Shown: positions 9,850 through 19,530 of the stretch, in pieces
Layout: the number at the start of each line of letters is the position of its first letter
Position numbering within the stretch: position 1 is the stretch's first letter
Assembly: GCA_903870165.1 (NCBI GenBank)
Contig: CAIQBW010000033.1
Location: 62,001-126,000, forward strand
Direction: 5' to 3'
Length of the DNA stretch: 64,000 nt
Source: an uncultured Methylophilaceae bacterium
Lineage (GTDB): Bacteria > Pseudomonadota > Gammaproteobacteria > Burkholderiales > Methylophilaceae
The notes under the pieces: generated by a model
The model's database searches: none
What the model saw: only the letters and a program-made list of their open reading frames with translations
Told to the model about the DNA's origin: nothing
Program-made: the position numbers and the translations under genes

Positions 9850-9857
9850 GCGGCACC

Positions 9858-10580
9858 ATGACTGAATTAATTGTTCAAAATTTACGCAAGCAATATAAAG
9901 CCCGTACGGTTGTTCATGACATTTCGCTCAATATCAAAAGCGGAGAGGTGGTTGGCTTGCTTGGCCCAAATGGTGCAGGGAAAACCACAAGCTTTTATAT
10001 GATTGTGGGCTTAGTGCCATCCAATGATGGGCGCATCATTTTTAACAGTAAAGATATTAGCCGCCTTCCGATTCATCAACGTGCTCGTATGGGCATTTCG
10101 TACTTACCTCAAGAGCCCTCTATTTTCAGAAAACTAAGCTCCGCAGACAACATCCGAGGAGTGCTTGAACTTCAAGGTATGAGCCCAGAAGAAGTTGAAA
10201 AACGTTTAGATGAGTTGCTAGATGAGTTGCATATTTCTCACATCCGCGACAATTTGGCCGTAAGCTTGTCTGGGGGTGAGCGTCGCCGCGTTGAAATTGC
10301 ACGTTGCTTAGCGACAAATCCTAAGTTCATTTTACTAGATGAACCATTTGCCGGGATTGACCCAATTGCCGTGCTGGATATTCAAAAAACCATTAAGTTT
10401 TTAAGTGCTAAAAATATTGGTGTGCTAATTACCGACCATAATGTACGCGAAACTCTCGGCATCTGCGATAGAGCGTATATTGTAAATGAAGGGCGTATTT
10501 TTGCATCTGGCACCCCAACAGAAATTATTGAAAATCAAGACGTACGAGAAGTCTATTTAGGCAAGGATTTCCGCCTTTAA
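9858..10580 (+). CDS. lptB: LPS export ABC transporter ATPase LptB
   Basis: 240 aa. Walker A is GPNGAGKTT (residues 36-44), the Q-loop is [12 protein letters not shown], the ABC signature is [13 protein letters not shown], Walker B is [12 protein letters not shown] and the H-loop is ITDHNVRET. The LPQE.SIFRKL and GIDPIAV features are specific to LptB. It powers LPS extraction from the inner membrane together with LptF and LptG, which are not in this window. It follows lptA by 8 bases. Confidence 0.97.
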   Translation: MTELIVQNLRKQYKARTVVHDISLNIKSGEVVGLLGPNGAGKTTSFYMIVGLVPSNDGRIIFNSKDISRLPIHQRARMGISYLPQEPSIFRKLSSADNIRGVLELQGMSPEEVEKRLDELLDELHISHIRDNLAVSLSGGERRRVEIARCLATNPKFILLDEPFAGIDPIAVLDIQKTIKFLSAKNIGVLITDHNVRETLGICDRAYIVNEGRIFASGTPTEIIENQDVREVYLGKDFRL

Positions 10581-10604
10581 TGGACAAAGCGAATTAAGCG
10601 CTAA

Positions 10605-12086
10605 ATGAAACAAAGCCTACAACTCAAGTTCTCACAAAATCTTGCGCTAACCCCGCAGTTGCAACAGTCTATTCGTTTACTTCAACTCTCATCACAAGAG
10701 TTGAATCAAGAATTAGAAACAATCTTGCAAGAAAATCCTTTACTTGAACGCACCGACAAAAACGATGACGGTTCAGAAAATATCAGTGAATTTGTAAGTG
10801 AAGGGTTTAGCAGGCAAGAGTTAACCGACAGCGAAAGTACCACTCAAAAAAATGAAGAAATCCCAACAGAAAGCTCCTCTCAAGACTCATTAAGTGAAGA
10901 TTATTTTGGCGGAAGTAGTAGTCACCGCTGGGAAGAAAATAACAACCCAGACGACGACAACGACTATACATTTCAAGAGGCTGTTGCGCCAACTTTGCGT
11001 GAACACCTCATCAGTCAACTCAAGTTGATGCCACTTTCTGAGCGCGACCAAACTTTATCGATGTTCTTGGTTGATGCTGTCAATGAGGATGGTTACCTAG
11101 AACAATCACTAGCAGAACTGGAGGCGCTTCTTCCTGGAGAGCTTGAGATTGATATGCTTGAACTTGAAACTGCGCTCAAGCACATTCAACATTTAGATCC
11201 ACCTGGTGTTGGCGCTAGAGATTTATCCGAATGCCTTATGTTGCAATTGCAGCTTCTTCCAAAAGAAATTCGTGATGAGAATAAAAACGTATTTGAACTC
11301 ACGTTACAAATCGCTCAACATCATTTAGCTTCGCTTGCATCACGTGATTATGCAAAGCTTAAAAAGACACTTCATTGCGATGATGAGAGCCTTCGTTTAA
11401 CTCAGCAAATGCTCAAACAGCTGAATCCACGCCCAGGCAGTGATTTCACGAAATTAGCCGCAGGACATTATATTCAGCATGAAATTGTTGTTAAAAAAGT
11501 TAGAGGCCACTGGCTAGCAAGCTTGAATGATGAGGTCGTTCCAAAATTACGCATTAACAAACTTTATGTAGATATTTTGAAACGTAATCGTGATAGCTCA
11601 AATCAATATTTAAACAGCCAAATGCAAGAAGCAAAATGGATGATTAAAAATATAGAACAGCGATTTTCTACCATTTTGCGCGTTTCACAAGCTATTATTG
11701 ATCAACAAAGCAAGTTCTTTGAGCATGGTGAAATTGCTATGCGTCCTTTAGTATTGCGTGAAATTGCAGATGAGCTTAACTTGCACGAATCGACTGTCTC
11801 TAGGGTTACTACGCGAAAGTATATGCTCACACCGCGTGGTGTTTATGAACTAAAATATTTCTTTGGTAGCCACGTTGCTACCGATACGGGCGGCGCTTGT
11901 TCAGCCACCGCCATTCGGGCACTAATTAAACAAATGGTGGCCGAAGAAAACCCTAAAAAACCGCTTTCCGATAATCAATTGACTGAAGTGTTATCGAAAC
12001 AAGGCATTGTCGTTGCAAGACGGACAATTGCCAAATACCGCGAGTCTTTAAACATTCCCGCGGCTAACCTACGCAAGTCCTTATAA
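10605..12086 (+). CDS. rpoN: RNA polymerase sigma-54 factor RpoN
   Basis: 493 aa with the three RpoN regions. The glutamine- and leucine-rich activator-binding region starts at LTPQLQQSIRLLQLSS. An acidic low-complexity linker covers about residues 45-125. The core-binding and HTH parts follow, and the C-terminal RpoN box is seen as ARRTIAKYRE. Sigma-54 directs transcription that requires AAA+ activators. The gene sits directly after lptB, a conserved position. The NtrX encoded later in the window cannot be a normal sigma-54 activator because its ATPase motifs are lost. Confidence 0.97.
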   Translation: MKQSLQLKFSQNLALTPQLQQSIRLLQLSSQELNQELETILQENPLLERTDKNDDGSENISEFVSEGFSRQELTDSESTTQKNEEIPTESSSQDSLSEDYFGGSSSHRWEENNNPDDDNDYTFQEAVAPTLREHLISQLKLMPLSERDQTLSMFLVDAVNEDGYLEQSLAELEALLPGELEIDMLELETALKHIQHLDPPGVGARDLSECLMLQLQLLPKEIRDENKNVFELTLQIAQHHLASLASRDYAKLKKTLHCDDESLRLTQQMLKQLNPRPGSDFTKLAAGHYIQHEIVVKKVRGHWLASLNDEVVPKLRINKLYVDILKRNRDSSNQYLNSQMQEAKWMIKNIEQRFSTILRVSQAIIDQQSKFFEHGEIAMRPLVLREIADELNLHESTVSRVTTRKYMLTPRGVYELKYFFGSHVATDTGGACSATAIRALIKQMVAEENPKKPLSDNQLTEVLSKQGIVVARRTIAKYRESLNIPAANLRKSL

Positions 12087-12119
12087 GACTTGCATCACAA
12101 CCACCAAAAGGAGTAAACC

Positions 12120-12446
12120 ATGAATCTACATTTAACTGGGCACCACTTAGAAGTCACTCCTGCTTTGCGTGAATATATCGAAACCAAACTGACTCGTGTC
12201 AGCAATCATTTTGATCATATGATTGATGTCAAAGTCACATTGACGGTAGAAAAGCTCGCTCAAAAGGTTGAAGCAACTATCCATGTACCCGGTGCCGACT
12301 TACATGCCGAGGCGAGCGATGCCGATATGTATAGCGCTATTGATTTACTGGCTGACAAGCTTGATCGTCAAGTGTTAAAACACAAAGAAAAACACGCTGA
12401 CCATCACAAAGCAAATGGCGCTGTGAAACATCAAGCAACTGAGTAA
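12120..12446 (+). CDS. hpf: Ribosome hibernation promoting factor (short HPF)
   Basis: 108 aa, one S30AE/YfiA-like domain (LTGHHLEVTPALREYIETKL, basic helix HFDHMIDVKV) with a His/Lys-rich tail. The short form promotes 100S ribosome dimers in stationary phase together with RMF in gammaproteobacteria. It follows rpoN in the conserved order and has a strong AAGGAG just before the start. A ptsN gene, often next in this operon, is absent here; hprK follows directly. Confidence 0.93.
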   Translation: MNLHLTGHHLEVTPALREYIETKLTRVSNHFDHMIDVKVTLTVEKLAQKVEATIHVPGADLHAEASDADMYSAIDLLADKLDRQVLKHKEKHADHHKANGAVKHQATE

Positions 12447-12464
12447 TCAAATAGGCGAACTCTG

Positions 12465-13415
12465 ATGGCCGAAATTAGCGTACACCAGCTTCACCAAGAA
12501 ACCCGCCGCAAACTCAAACTTACTTGGGTGGCGGGCAAATCTGGCGGTGATAATTTATTAAATAGCGAGACGGTGTCAAAACCTTCGATGGCTTTAACTG
12601 GCCATCGCAATTTCGTCCATCCGAATCGCGTCCAAGTTCTAGGCTGTGCTGAAATGGACTATTTAAATGGTCTCAGTCAGCAAGATCAGAAGCAAGCTAT
12701 TCAACATTTATTCGCGCAAAAATTAGCCGCGCTTATTGTTGCAAATGGTGAGAAAGTGCCTGAAGAGCTCATCACTGCTGCAGATAAAAACCAAACGGCT
12801 TTAATGACCTCGCCCCTAGCGAGTCCTAATTTAATGGATTTATTAAGTCATCATTTAGCCCAAGCCTTAGCTGAATCAACAAGTTCGCATGGTGTATTTA
12901 TAGAGGTCCAAGGCTTTGGCGTATTGATTAAAGGTAGCCCTGCAATTGGTAAAAGTGAGCTGGCCTTAGAATTAATCTCTAGAGGACACCGTTTAGTCGC
13001 TGATGATATTGTGGACTTTTACCGTGTATCTCCTGAACGCATAGAAGGTAGATGTCCTCCACTTTTACAAGACTTTTTAGAAGTACGTGGACTTGGTATT
13101 TTGAATATCAGAGCACTATTTGGTGATAGCGCCGTCAAACCAACAAAGCCACTCGATTTGATTATCCAACTTGAAATGGCTGACACGTTAGCACCACAAA
13201 ATCTTGATAGACTTAAAATTAAGTCTAATGACGAAGATGTATTAGGCATTAAGGTACAAAAGGTCGTTATTCCTGTAGCTGCGGGCCGAAATATTGCAGT
13301 GTTAGTAGAAGTTGCGGTACGAAATCATATGCTCTTGTTGCGTGGGGTAAACGGAACCAAACAATTTATGGATAGACAAGCGCGCGAAATGAAAAATAAT
13401 GCGAGTAAAAGCTAA
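12465..13415 (+). CDS. hprK: HPr kinase/phosphorylase HprK
   Basis: 316 aa. The N-terminal domain precedes the kinase domain, which has the P-loop GSPAIGKSELALELI (about residues 160-175; the usual form is GxSGIGKSE) and the HprK signature LEVRGLGILNIRALFG. It phosphorylates and dephosphorylates a serine of HPr. The HPr gene with that serine lies 1.2 kb downstream. In proteobacteria this pair belongs to a regulatory PTS rather than to catabolite repression by CcpA. Its stop overlaps the start of rapZ. Confidence 0.95.
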   Translation: MAEISVHQLHQETRRKLKLTWVAGKSGGDNLLNSETVSKPSMALTGHRNFVHPNRVQVLGCAEMDYLNGLSQQDQKQAIQHLFAQKLAALIVANGEKVPEELITAADKNQTALMTSPLASPNLMDLLSHHLAQALAESTSSHGVFIEVQGFGVLIKGSPAIGKSELALELISRGHRLVADDIVDFYRVSPERIEGRCPPLLQDFLEVRGLGILNIRALFGDSAVKPTKPLDLIIQLEMADTLAPQNLDRLKIKSNDEDVLGIKVQKVVIPVAAGRNIAVLVEVAVRNHMLLLRGVNGTKQFMDRQAREMKNNASKS

Positions 13416-14254
13416 TGCAATTAATTATCGTCACAGGGCTATCAGGCTCAGGCAAAAGCGTTGTTCTCAAAGCACTTGAGGACACTGGTTATTACTGTGT
13501 AGATAACCTACCTGCAACCCTACTCCCACAAATTTATGAAAATTTAAATGGCACTCAAAATCGAGTCGCTATTAGCACCGATACCCGTAGTGCGGCTTTA
13601 GAAGCGCTACCTGAGAATATAGAAAAACTTAAAGCGCAAAGCGTTAACGTCCAAGTATTGTTTCTTGAGTCAACAACACAAGCCTTAGTAAAACGATTTA
13701 GCGAAACACGCCGTCGCCATCCCTTGAGTAACGAGGATATCACGCTAGCAGAAAGCATTGAATGTGAACGTAAATTGCTTGCGCCATTATCTGAATTGGG
13801 ACATCACATTGATACAAGCGACTTAAGTGCGAACACATTACGTGGCTGGGTCAAAGATTTTGTTGCCCAAGAAAACAAAAACATTACCTTGCTATTCACT
13901 TCTTTTGGATTTAAACACGGCATCCCATTAGATGCCGACTTCGTGTTTGATGTTCGCTGTTTGCCCAACCCACATTACGACCTAAAGCTAAGACCAATGA
14001 CAGGCCGAGACGCCCCTGTTAAGGCCTTTTTAGAACAACAACCTTTGGTGCACGATATGTATCAAGACATCCAAAATTTTGTCACCCGCTGGCTGCCAAG
14101 TTTTGTTCAAGAAAACCGCAGTTACTTAACGATTGCAATTGGCTGCACTGGCGGACAACATCGCTCCGTTCATATCGTTGAAGAGCTAGGAAAGCATTTT
14201 TCACAGCAACAAAAAGTCTTAATCAGACACCGCGAATTGGAACTGTCTCTATGA
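13415..14254 (+). CDS. rapZ: RNase adapter / nucleotide-binding protein RapZ
   Basis: 279 aa. The N-terminal P-loop GLSGSGKS is at residues 6-13. The C-terminal domain has SFGFKHGIPLDADFVFDVR and the conserved IGCTGGQHRSV. In E. coli RapZ binds GlmZ RNA and directs RNase E to it, controlling glucosamine-6-phosphate synthase; the role in betaproteobacteria is less clear. It overlaps hprK by one base and the following EIIA gene by four, so it is co-translated with the PTS genes. Confidence 0.94.
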   Translation: MQLIIVTGLSGSGKSVVLKALEDTGYYCVDNLPATLLPQIYENLNGTQNRVAISTDTRSAALEALPENIEKLKAQSVNVQVLFLESTTQALVKRFSETRRRHPLSNEDITLAESIECERKLLAPLSELGHHIDTSDLSANTLRGWVKDFVAQENKNITLLFTSFGFKHGIPLDADFVFDVRCLPNPHYDLKLRPMTGRDAPVKAFLEQQPLVHDMYQDIQNFVTRWLPSFVQENRSYLTIAIGCTGGQHRSVHIVEELGKHFSQQQKVLIRHRELELSL

Positions 14255-14673
14255 TTGGTATTTTAATTGTGGCGCATGGCGCACTTGGCGAAAGCCTGAT
14301 TGATTGCGCGACCCACGTCATGGGTTCTAGACCGCCATTGCTAGAGCAGTTCGGCATTGATATGCATGACGATCCATCCACTTTATTACCTGTCATGCAA
14401 AAGGTGGTAAAAGACCTAGATGAGGGGGATGGCGTGCTCATTCTTTCAGACATTTATGGCGCAACACCCTGCAATATTGTGAGTAAATTAGTGAAACAGA
14501 ACAGCGTAGAAGGCATCGCCGGCGTAAATCTACCCATGCTCGTTCGGGCACTAACTTACCGAAATGGTGATCTCGCAAAGCTCGCGGAAAAAGCCTTAAG
14601 TGGAGGTCAAGAAGGCGTGATTAATTTTACTGAAGTTGCCTGTACAGAAGCGTCACGCAAGGAAGTTAACTAA
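14251..14673 (+). CDS. PTS EIIA, mannose/fructose family, single domain
   Basis: 140 aa, an EIIA-Man fold. The phosphorylated histidine is at residue 9 in MIGILIVAHGALGESL, and LSDIYGATPCNI is the second family motif. It takes phosphate from HPr. No EIIB or EIIC gene is nearby, so it is probably a regulatory, not a transporting, EIIA. It overlaps rapZ by 4 bases and abuts the HPr gene by one. Confidence 0.92.
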   Translation: MIGILIVAHGALGESLIDCATHVMGSRPPLLEQFGIDMHDDPSTLLPVMQKVVKDLDEGDGVLILSDIYGATPCNIVSKLVKQNSVEGIAGVNLPMLVRALTYRNGDLAKLAEKALSGGQEGVINFTEVACTEASRKEVN

Positions 14674-14939
14674 TGAAACAAGACATTCTTATCATCAACA
14701 AACTCGGTTTGCATGCACGCGCCTCAACCAAACTCACACAAACCGCGAGCCAATTTAAAAGCGATATTTGGATTGAGCGCAACGGTCGCCGTGTCAATGC
14801 AAAAAGCATTATGGGCGTGATGATGTTAGCTGCTAGCAAAGGTAGCACCGTCTCATTAGAAGCGACTGGTGAAGATGAAGCATTGGCGATGGAAGCACTG
14901 ATGGCGCTAATCAACAATCGGTTTGGTGAGCCAGAATAA
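14673..14939 (+). CDS. ptsH: HPr phosphocarrier protein
   Basis: 88 aa. The EI-phosphorylated histidine is H14 in KLGLHARAS, and the HPr-kinase site is S45 in NAKSIMGVMML. Both sites are intact, so the protein can respond to EI and to HprK. It shares a start/stop base with the EIIA gene before it and with ptsI after it. Confidence 0.96.
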   Translation: MKQDILIINKLGLHARASTKLTQTASQFKSDIWIERNGRRVNAKSIMGVMMLAASKGSTVSLEATGEDEALAMEALMALINNRFGEPE

Positions 14940-16663
14940 TGAGTTTTTCTATTCATGGTGTTGGCGTATCAAACGGGATTGCGATTGGCCACGCCCATTT
15001 AGTTTCGCACGCACTATTAGAAGTCGTGCATTATCAAGTTCCAGAAAACCTGATTGAGCAAGAAATTGCGCGTTTCGATCAAGCAATCAATACCGTCAAG
15101 CTTGATTTGGAGACGGTAAAGGCACAACTTCCAAGCAAATCTCCCGCCGAACTAGCTGCTTTCATCAATACCCACTTGATGATCTTGAACGACCACACCC
15201 TAGCTGAAGATCCCAAGCTGACGATCAAAAATGAGCAGTGCAATGCAGAGTGGGCCATTAAACAGCAGATGGAAAGTATCGTCGAACAATTTGATCAAAT
15301 TGAAGATGAGTATCTGCGCGAACGCAAACATGATGTTGTTCAAGTAGTTGAACGTATCATCAAAGTATTACTTGGCCGCCCTAGCCAAGTGCCTGTGCTA
15401 GAACAAGAAAAAGCCATTATTTTGGTAGCGCATGACATATCACCAGCGGATGCAATTCAATTCAAACAACATCAGTTTGCAGCTTTTGTGACAGATGTTG
15501 GCGGAGCAACTTCACACACCGCCATCTTGGCACGTAGCTTGAATATTCCATCTATCGTTGCATTGCAACGCGCTAGAGCGCTGATTCGTGATGGCGAACT
15601 ACTCATTGTGGACGGCACGCAAGGCGTTGTGATTGTTAATCCAGATAAAGACACGCTGGCCGAATACAAACTCAAGCAAGAACAATGGCAAATCGAGCAA
15701 CAAAAACTCAAACGTATTAAGCTTACCAAAGCAGTCACATTGGATGGCACTGCGATTGATTTGTTTGCTAATATTGAGGTGCCTGATGACGTTGTGCAAG
15801 TAAAAGCCTCAGGCGCAAATGGCATCGGTTTGTATCGTACTGAATTCTTATTCATGAACCGCCGTGAAGCACCGACAGAAGAAGAACAGTTTGAGGCCTA
15901 TAAAGCAGTAGCAGAAGCCATGGATGGAAAGCCTGTGACTATCCGCACCTTGGACTTAGGCGCCGACAAGCAAATCAACCCTGAGACAGAACGCAGCTGC
16001 ACGAACCCTGCACTAGGCTTACGTGCAATACGTTTATGCTTAGCCGAACCCCAAATGTTCCATATTCATTTACGAGCATTGCTTCGCGCCTCAGCGTTTG
16101 GCAACATTAAAATACTCATTCCAATGCTGTCTTCACTTACAGAACTTAGACAAACTCTGCTATTACTTGAGCGTGCCAAACAAAGCTTAAGATTAGAAAA
16201 AATTGAGTTTAACAACGACATTGAAGTTGGTGGCATGATTGAAATTCCAGCAGCAGCGCTTTGTGCAGAAGCGTTTGCTAAAGAATTAGATTTCTTATCC
16301 ATTGGCACCAACGATCTAATTCAATATTCTCTTGCTATTGACCGAACCGACGACACTGTGTCTCATCTATACAATCCTCTCCACCCAGCAATTCTTCAGC
16401 TCATAGAGATTACACTTAAAGCTGGGCAAAAACTTGGGAAGAAGGTCTCTATCTGCGGTGAAATGGCTGGTGATTCAAAATTAACCCGCCTTTTACTAGG
16501 TTTGGGCTTACGCCAATTCTCTATGCATCCTTCGCATATTCTGTCAGTAAAACATCAAGTGTTACAAAGTGATTTGGTGAAGTTAGTACCCACTGCGCGC
16601 AAGATTTTGTCTAACCAGGATAGTGACAAAATTGAACCTTTAATCCAAAAAATGAATCTCTAG
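14939..16663 (+). CDS. ptsI: PTS enzyme I
   Basis: 574 aa, the full EI length. The active histidine is in GGATSHTAILAR (about residue 190). The PEP-binding domain has GLYRTEFLFMNR, the C-terminal catalytic region has SIGTNDLIQYSLAIDR, and the catalytic cysteine is in SICGEMAGD. EI starts the phosphate relay from PEP to HPr to EIIA. With no sugar permease in the window, the relay is likely used for regulation. Confidence 0.97.
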   Translation: MSFSIHGVGVSNGIAIGHAHLVSHALLEVVHYQVPENLIEQEIARFDQAINTVKLDLETVKAQLPSKSPAELAAFINTHLMILNDHTLAEDPKLTIKNEQCNAEWAIKQQMESIVEQFDQIEDEYLRERKHDVVQVVERIIKVLLGRPSQVPVLEQEKAIILVAHDISPADAIQFKQHQFAAFVTDVGGATSHTAILARSLNIPSIVALQRARALIRDGELLIVDGTQGVVIVNPDKDTLAEYKLKQEQWQIEQQKLKRIKLTKAVTLDGTAIDLFANIEVPDDVVQVKASGANGIGLYRTEFLFMNRREAPTEEEQFEAYKAVAEAMDGKPVTIRTLDLGADKQINPETERSCTNPALGLRAIRLCLAEPQMFHIHLRALLRASAFGNIKILIPMLSSLTELRQTLLLLERAKQSLRLEKIEFNNDIEVGGMIEIPAAALCAEAFAKELDFLSIGTNDLIQYSLAIDRTDDTVSHLYNPLHPAILQLIEITLKAGQKLGKKVSICGEMAGDSKLTRLLLGLGLRQFSMHPSHILSVKHQVLQSDLVKLVPTARKILSNQDSDKIEPLIQKMNL

Positions 16664-16691
16664 AAATATTAGCGTAATCACACGCATCTGC

Positions 16692-18761
16692 ATGACCCAA
16701 AAGGAATTTGAATTGACCGACTTAACTCACAATCCACTGCTCAATTTTTCTGGCTTACCAAAATTTGACCAAATCAAGGCCGAACACGTTGAGCCAGCTA
16801 TCGACCATTTACTAGAAGCTGGACGTACTTGCATAGAGAAACTAGCAACTGCAACTGAAATGCCAACATGGGCGAACTTTGCTAAACCGCTTGAAGACAT
16901 GGAAGAACGAATTTCACGTGCTTGGTCACAAGTCGGCCACATGAATGCTGTGGTGAATAGTACAGAACTTCGTGAAGCCTACAATGCGAGCCTACCTAAA
17001 CTGACTGATTTCTATTCAGATCTAGGCCAGGATGAGCGCCTGTATGCAAAGTTTCGCGCACTTAAAAACAGTAGCGCATTTGTCAAACTCAACATAGCTC
17101 AACAAAAAATTGTTGAAAATGAATTACTCGGTTTTCGTTTGGGTGGTGCTGAGTTAGCTGAAGCTGAAAAAGCACGATTTAAAGCTATCCAAGAATCACT
17201 CTCCAAAATCACCACAAAGTTTGAAGAAAATTTGATGGACACCGTGAATTATTTTGCACACTTTGTCGAAAATATTGCTGAGCTAAAAGGCGTGCCAGAA
17301 GATGCGCTACAAGCTGCACAGGAAGCGGCTTCTAGCGATGGTAAAACTGGCTATAAATTCACGCTACATTTCCCATCTTACATGCCCGTATTGCAATACT
17401 GCGAAAACCGCTCATTACGTGAATTCCTCTACCGCGCTTATGCAACCCGTGCCTCTGAATTCAGCAAAGCAGATTGGGATAACACACCTTTAATCAGTGA
17501 AATCCTCAAACTTAGACGCGAAGCCGCAACTTTATTAAGTTACAAGAACTACGCTGAGATGTCGCTCGCAACCAAAATGGCAGATACCCCTGCGGACGTA
17601 ATTACATTTTTAGATAACTTGGCACAACGCGCCAAGCCTTTTGCTCAACGCGACATGCAAGAACTTACCGAATACGCAGCAAAGCTGGGCATAACCGATA
17701 TGCAAGCTTGGGACGTAGCTTTCGTTTCCGAAAAATTACGCGAAGAAAAGTATGCGTTTTCAGACCAAGAAGTAAAACAATACTTTCCTGAAGCACAAGT
17801 TTTGGCAGGTCTTTTCAGAGTGGTTGAAAGTATTTTTGGTGTGCATGTTAAAAAGTCCAATGCACCTGTTTGGCATAACGATGCGGCTTTTTATGAAATC
17901 AACGACCAAGATGGAAAAACCATTGGTCAATTTTATTTAGATTTATACGCTCGCAACAATAAACGTGGTGGCGCTTGGATGGACGAAGCTATCACCCGCA
18001 GAAAACACGGTACAGATAATATTGTCACCCCTGTGGCTTATCTCACCTGCAATTTCTCCGCTCCTGTTGGTGACAAACCAGCTTTATTTACGCACGATGA
18101 AGTCATCACCATGTTCCATGAGTTTGGTCATGGCCTGCACCATATGTTGACCCAGATCGATGATTACGGCGTATCAGGAATCAAAGGTGTTGAGTGGGAT
18201 GCTGTCGAACTGCCGAGCCAATTTATGGAAAACTTCTGCTGGGAATGGGATGTGATTCGCCATATGACCAAACACGTGGAAACCGGCGCAAGCTTGCCAC
18301 GCGCACTATTCGACAAAATGATTGCTGCGAAGAACTTCCAAGCAGGCATGCAAACGGTTCGCCAGGTTGAGTTTTCATTATTTGATATGCGTTTGCACGG
18401 CGACTTTGACCCAAATGGCAAAGCAAGTGCTCTTGATTTAATTGAACAAGTACGTGACGAAGTTGCGGTGGTTAGACCACCAAAATGGAACCGCTTCCCT
18501 AATGGATTCAGCCATATTTTTGCTGGCGGCTACGCTGCTGGCTATTACAGCTACAAATGGGCCGAAGTACTTTCAGCGGACGCTTACAGTATGTTTGAAG
18601 AAAATGGCGTGCTATGCGCAGAAACGGGGCAACGCTTCTGGCATGAGATTCTAGCCAAGGGTGGATCACGTCCTGCCTTGGAGTCTTTCGTCGCTTTCCG
18701 AGGTCGTGCGCCAGACATAGAGGCATTGTTGCGTCACAATGGCATGACTGTGGCAGCCTAA
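16692..18761 (+). CDS. prlC: Oligopeptidase A (M3 metallopeptidase)
   Basis: 689 aa, full length for the family. The zinc motif HEFGH is at about residues 476-480 in MFHEFGHGLHHML, with the third ligand in the downstream ELPSQFMENF segment. It degrades short peptides, including released signal peptides, in the cytoplasm. The ATG at 16692 has no clear ribosome site. A TTG at 16713, just after AAAAGGAA, would give a start closer to that of known homologues. It is followed by xthA after one base. Confidence 0.95.
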   Translation: MTQKEFELTDLTHNPLLNFSGLPKFDQIKAEHVEPAIDHLLEAGRTCIEKLATATEMPTWANFAKPLEDMEERISRAWSQVGHMNAVVNSTELREAYNASLPKLTDFYSDLGQDERLYAKFRALKNSSAFVKLNIAQQKIVENELLGFRLGGAELAEAEKARFKAIQESLSKITTKFEENLMDTVNYFAHFVENIAELKGVPEDALQAAQEAASSDGKTGYKFTLHFPSYMPVLQYCENRSLREFLYRAYATRASEFSKADWDNTPLISEILKLRREAATLLSYKNYAEMSLATKMADTPADVITFLDNLAQRAKPFAQRDMQELTEYAAKLGITDMQAWDVAFVSEKLREEKYAFSDQEVKQYFPEAQVLAGLFRVVESIFGVHVKKSNAPVWHNDAAFYEINDQDGKTIGQFYLDLYARNNKRGGAWMDEAITRRKHGTDNIVTPVAYLTCNFSAPVGDKPALFTHDEVITMFHEFGHGLHHMLTQIDDYGVSGIKGVEWDAVELPSQFMENFCWEWDVIRHMTKHVETGASLPRALFDKMIAAKNFQAGMQTVRQVEFSLFDMRLHGDFDPNGKASALDLIEQVRDEVAVVRPPKWNRFPNGFSHIFAGGYAAGYYSYKWAEVLSADAYSMFEENGVLCAETGQRFWHEILAKGGSRPALESFVAFRGRAPDIEALLRHNGMTVAA

Positions 18762-18762
18762 T

Positions 18763-19530
18763 ATGAAAATCGTTACATGGAACGTTAACTCCCTCAATGT
18801 GCGTTTACCACACGTGCTCGATTGGCTCGCGACAAACAAGCCAGATGCTTTGTGTTTGCAAGAAACCAAGCAAGAAGACAACAAGTTTCCTTATGAAGCA
18901 CTAAAAGAGGCAGGCTATAACGCCATTCATAGTGGACAGAAAACCTATAACGGCGTTGCCATTATTAGCCCACACACCTTAGATGACTTACATATGGGCA
19001 TCCCAAACTTTGCTGATGAACAAAAACGTTTAATTGCTGCAACGATTAATGGTGTTCGAATTGTATGTGTTTATATTCCAAATGGTCAGGCGGTAGGCTC
19101 TGATAAATATGCATATAAACTTAGCTGGCTTCAAGCTTTCACGCCATGGCTGAGAAAAGAAATTAGTGAGCATTCAAAACTGGCGCTATTGGGTGATTAC
19201 AATATTGCACCAGAAGATATCGACTGTCATGACCCTGCGGCATGGGTAGGCCAAGTATTAGTCAGCGAACCAGAGCGAGATGCATTCAAAGCACTGATTA
19301 ATTTAGGCTTGGAAGATAGCTTCCGATTGTTTGAAAAAAGTGAAGGTCAATTTAGTTGGTGGGATTATCGCATGGCGGGATTTAGACGTAATTTAGGCAT
19401 GCGTATTGACCATATTTTGATAACGCCTGAAATAAGCAAATTAAGTACAACAAGCTATATAGACAAAACCCCTCGTAAATTAGAACGGCCTAGCGACCAC
19501 ACGCCAGTGGTGTTGGAATTCAATAATTAA
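18763..19530 (+). CDS. xthA: Exodeoxyribonuclease III
   Basis: 255 aa, an exonuclease-endonuclease-phosphatase fold. Visible motifs are TWNVNSLNVR at the start, LQETKQED (metal-binding Glu), LLGDYNIAPEDIDC and the C-terminal RIDHIL with RPSDHTPV. It acts as an AP endonuclease and 3' exonuclease in base-excision repair. It follows prlC by one base and shares one base with the next gene. Confidence 0.95.
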   Translation: MKIVTWNVNSLNVRLPHVLDWLATNKPDALCLQETKQEDNKFPYEALKEAGYNAIHSGQKTYNGVAIISPHTLDDLHMGIPNFADEQKRLIAATINGVRIVCVYIPNGQAVGSDKYAYKLSWLQAFTPWLRKEISEHSKLALLGDYNIAPEDIDCHDPAAWVGQVLVSEPERDAFKALINLGLEDSFRLFEKSEGQFSWWDYRMAGFRRNLGMRIDHILITPEISKLSTTSYIDKTPRKLERPSDHTPVVLEFNN

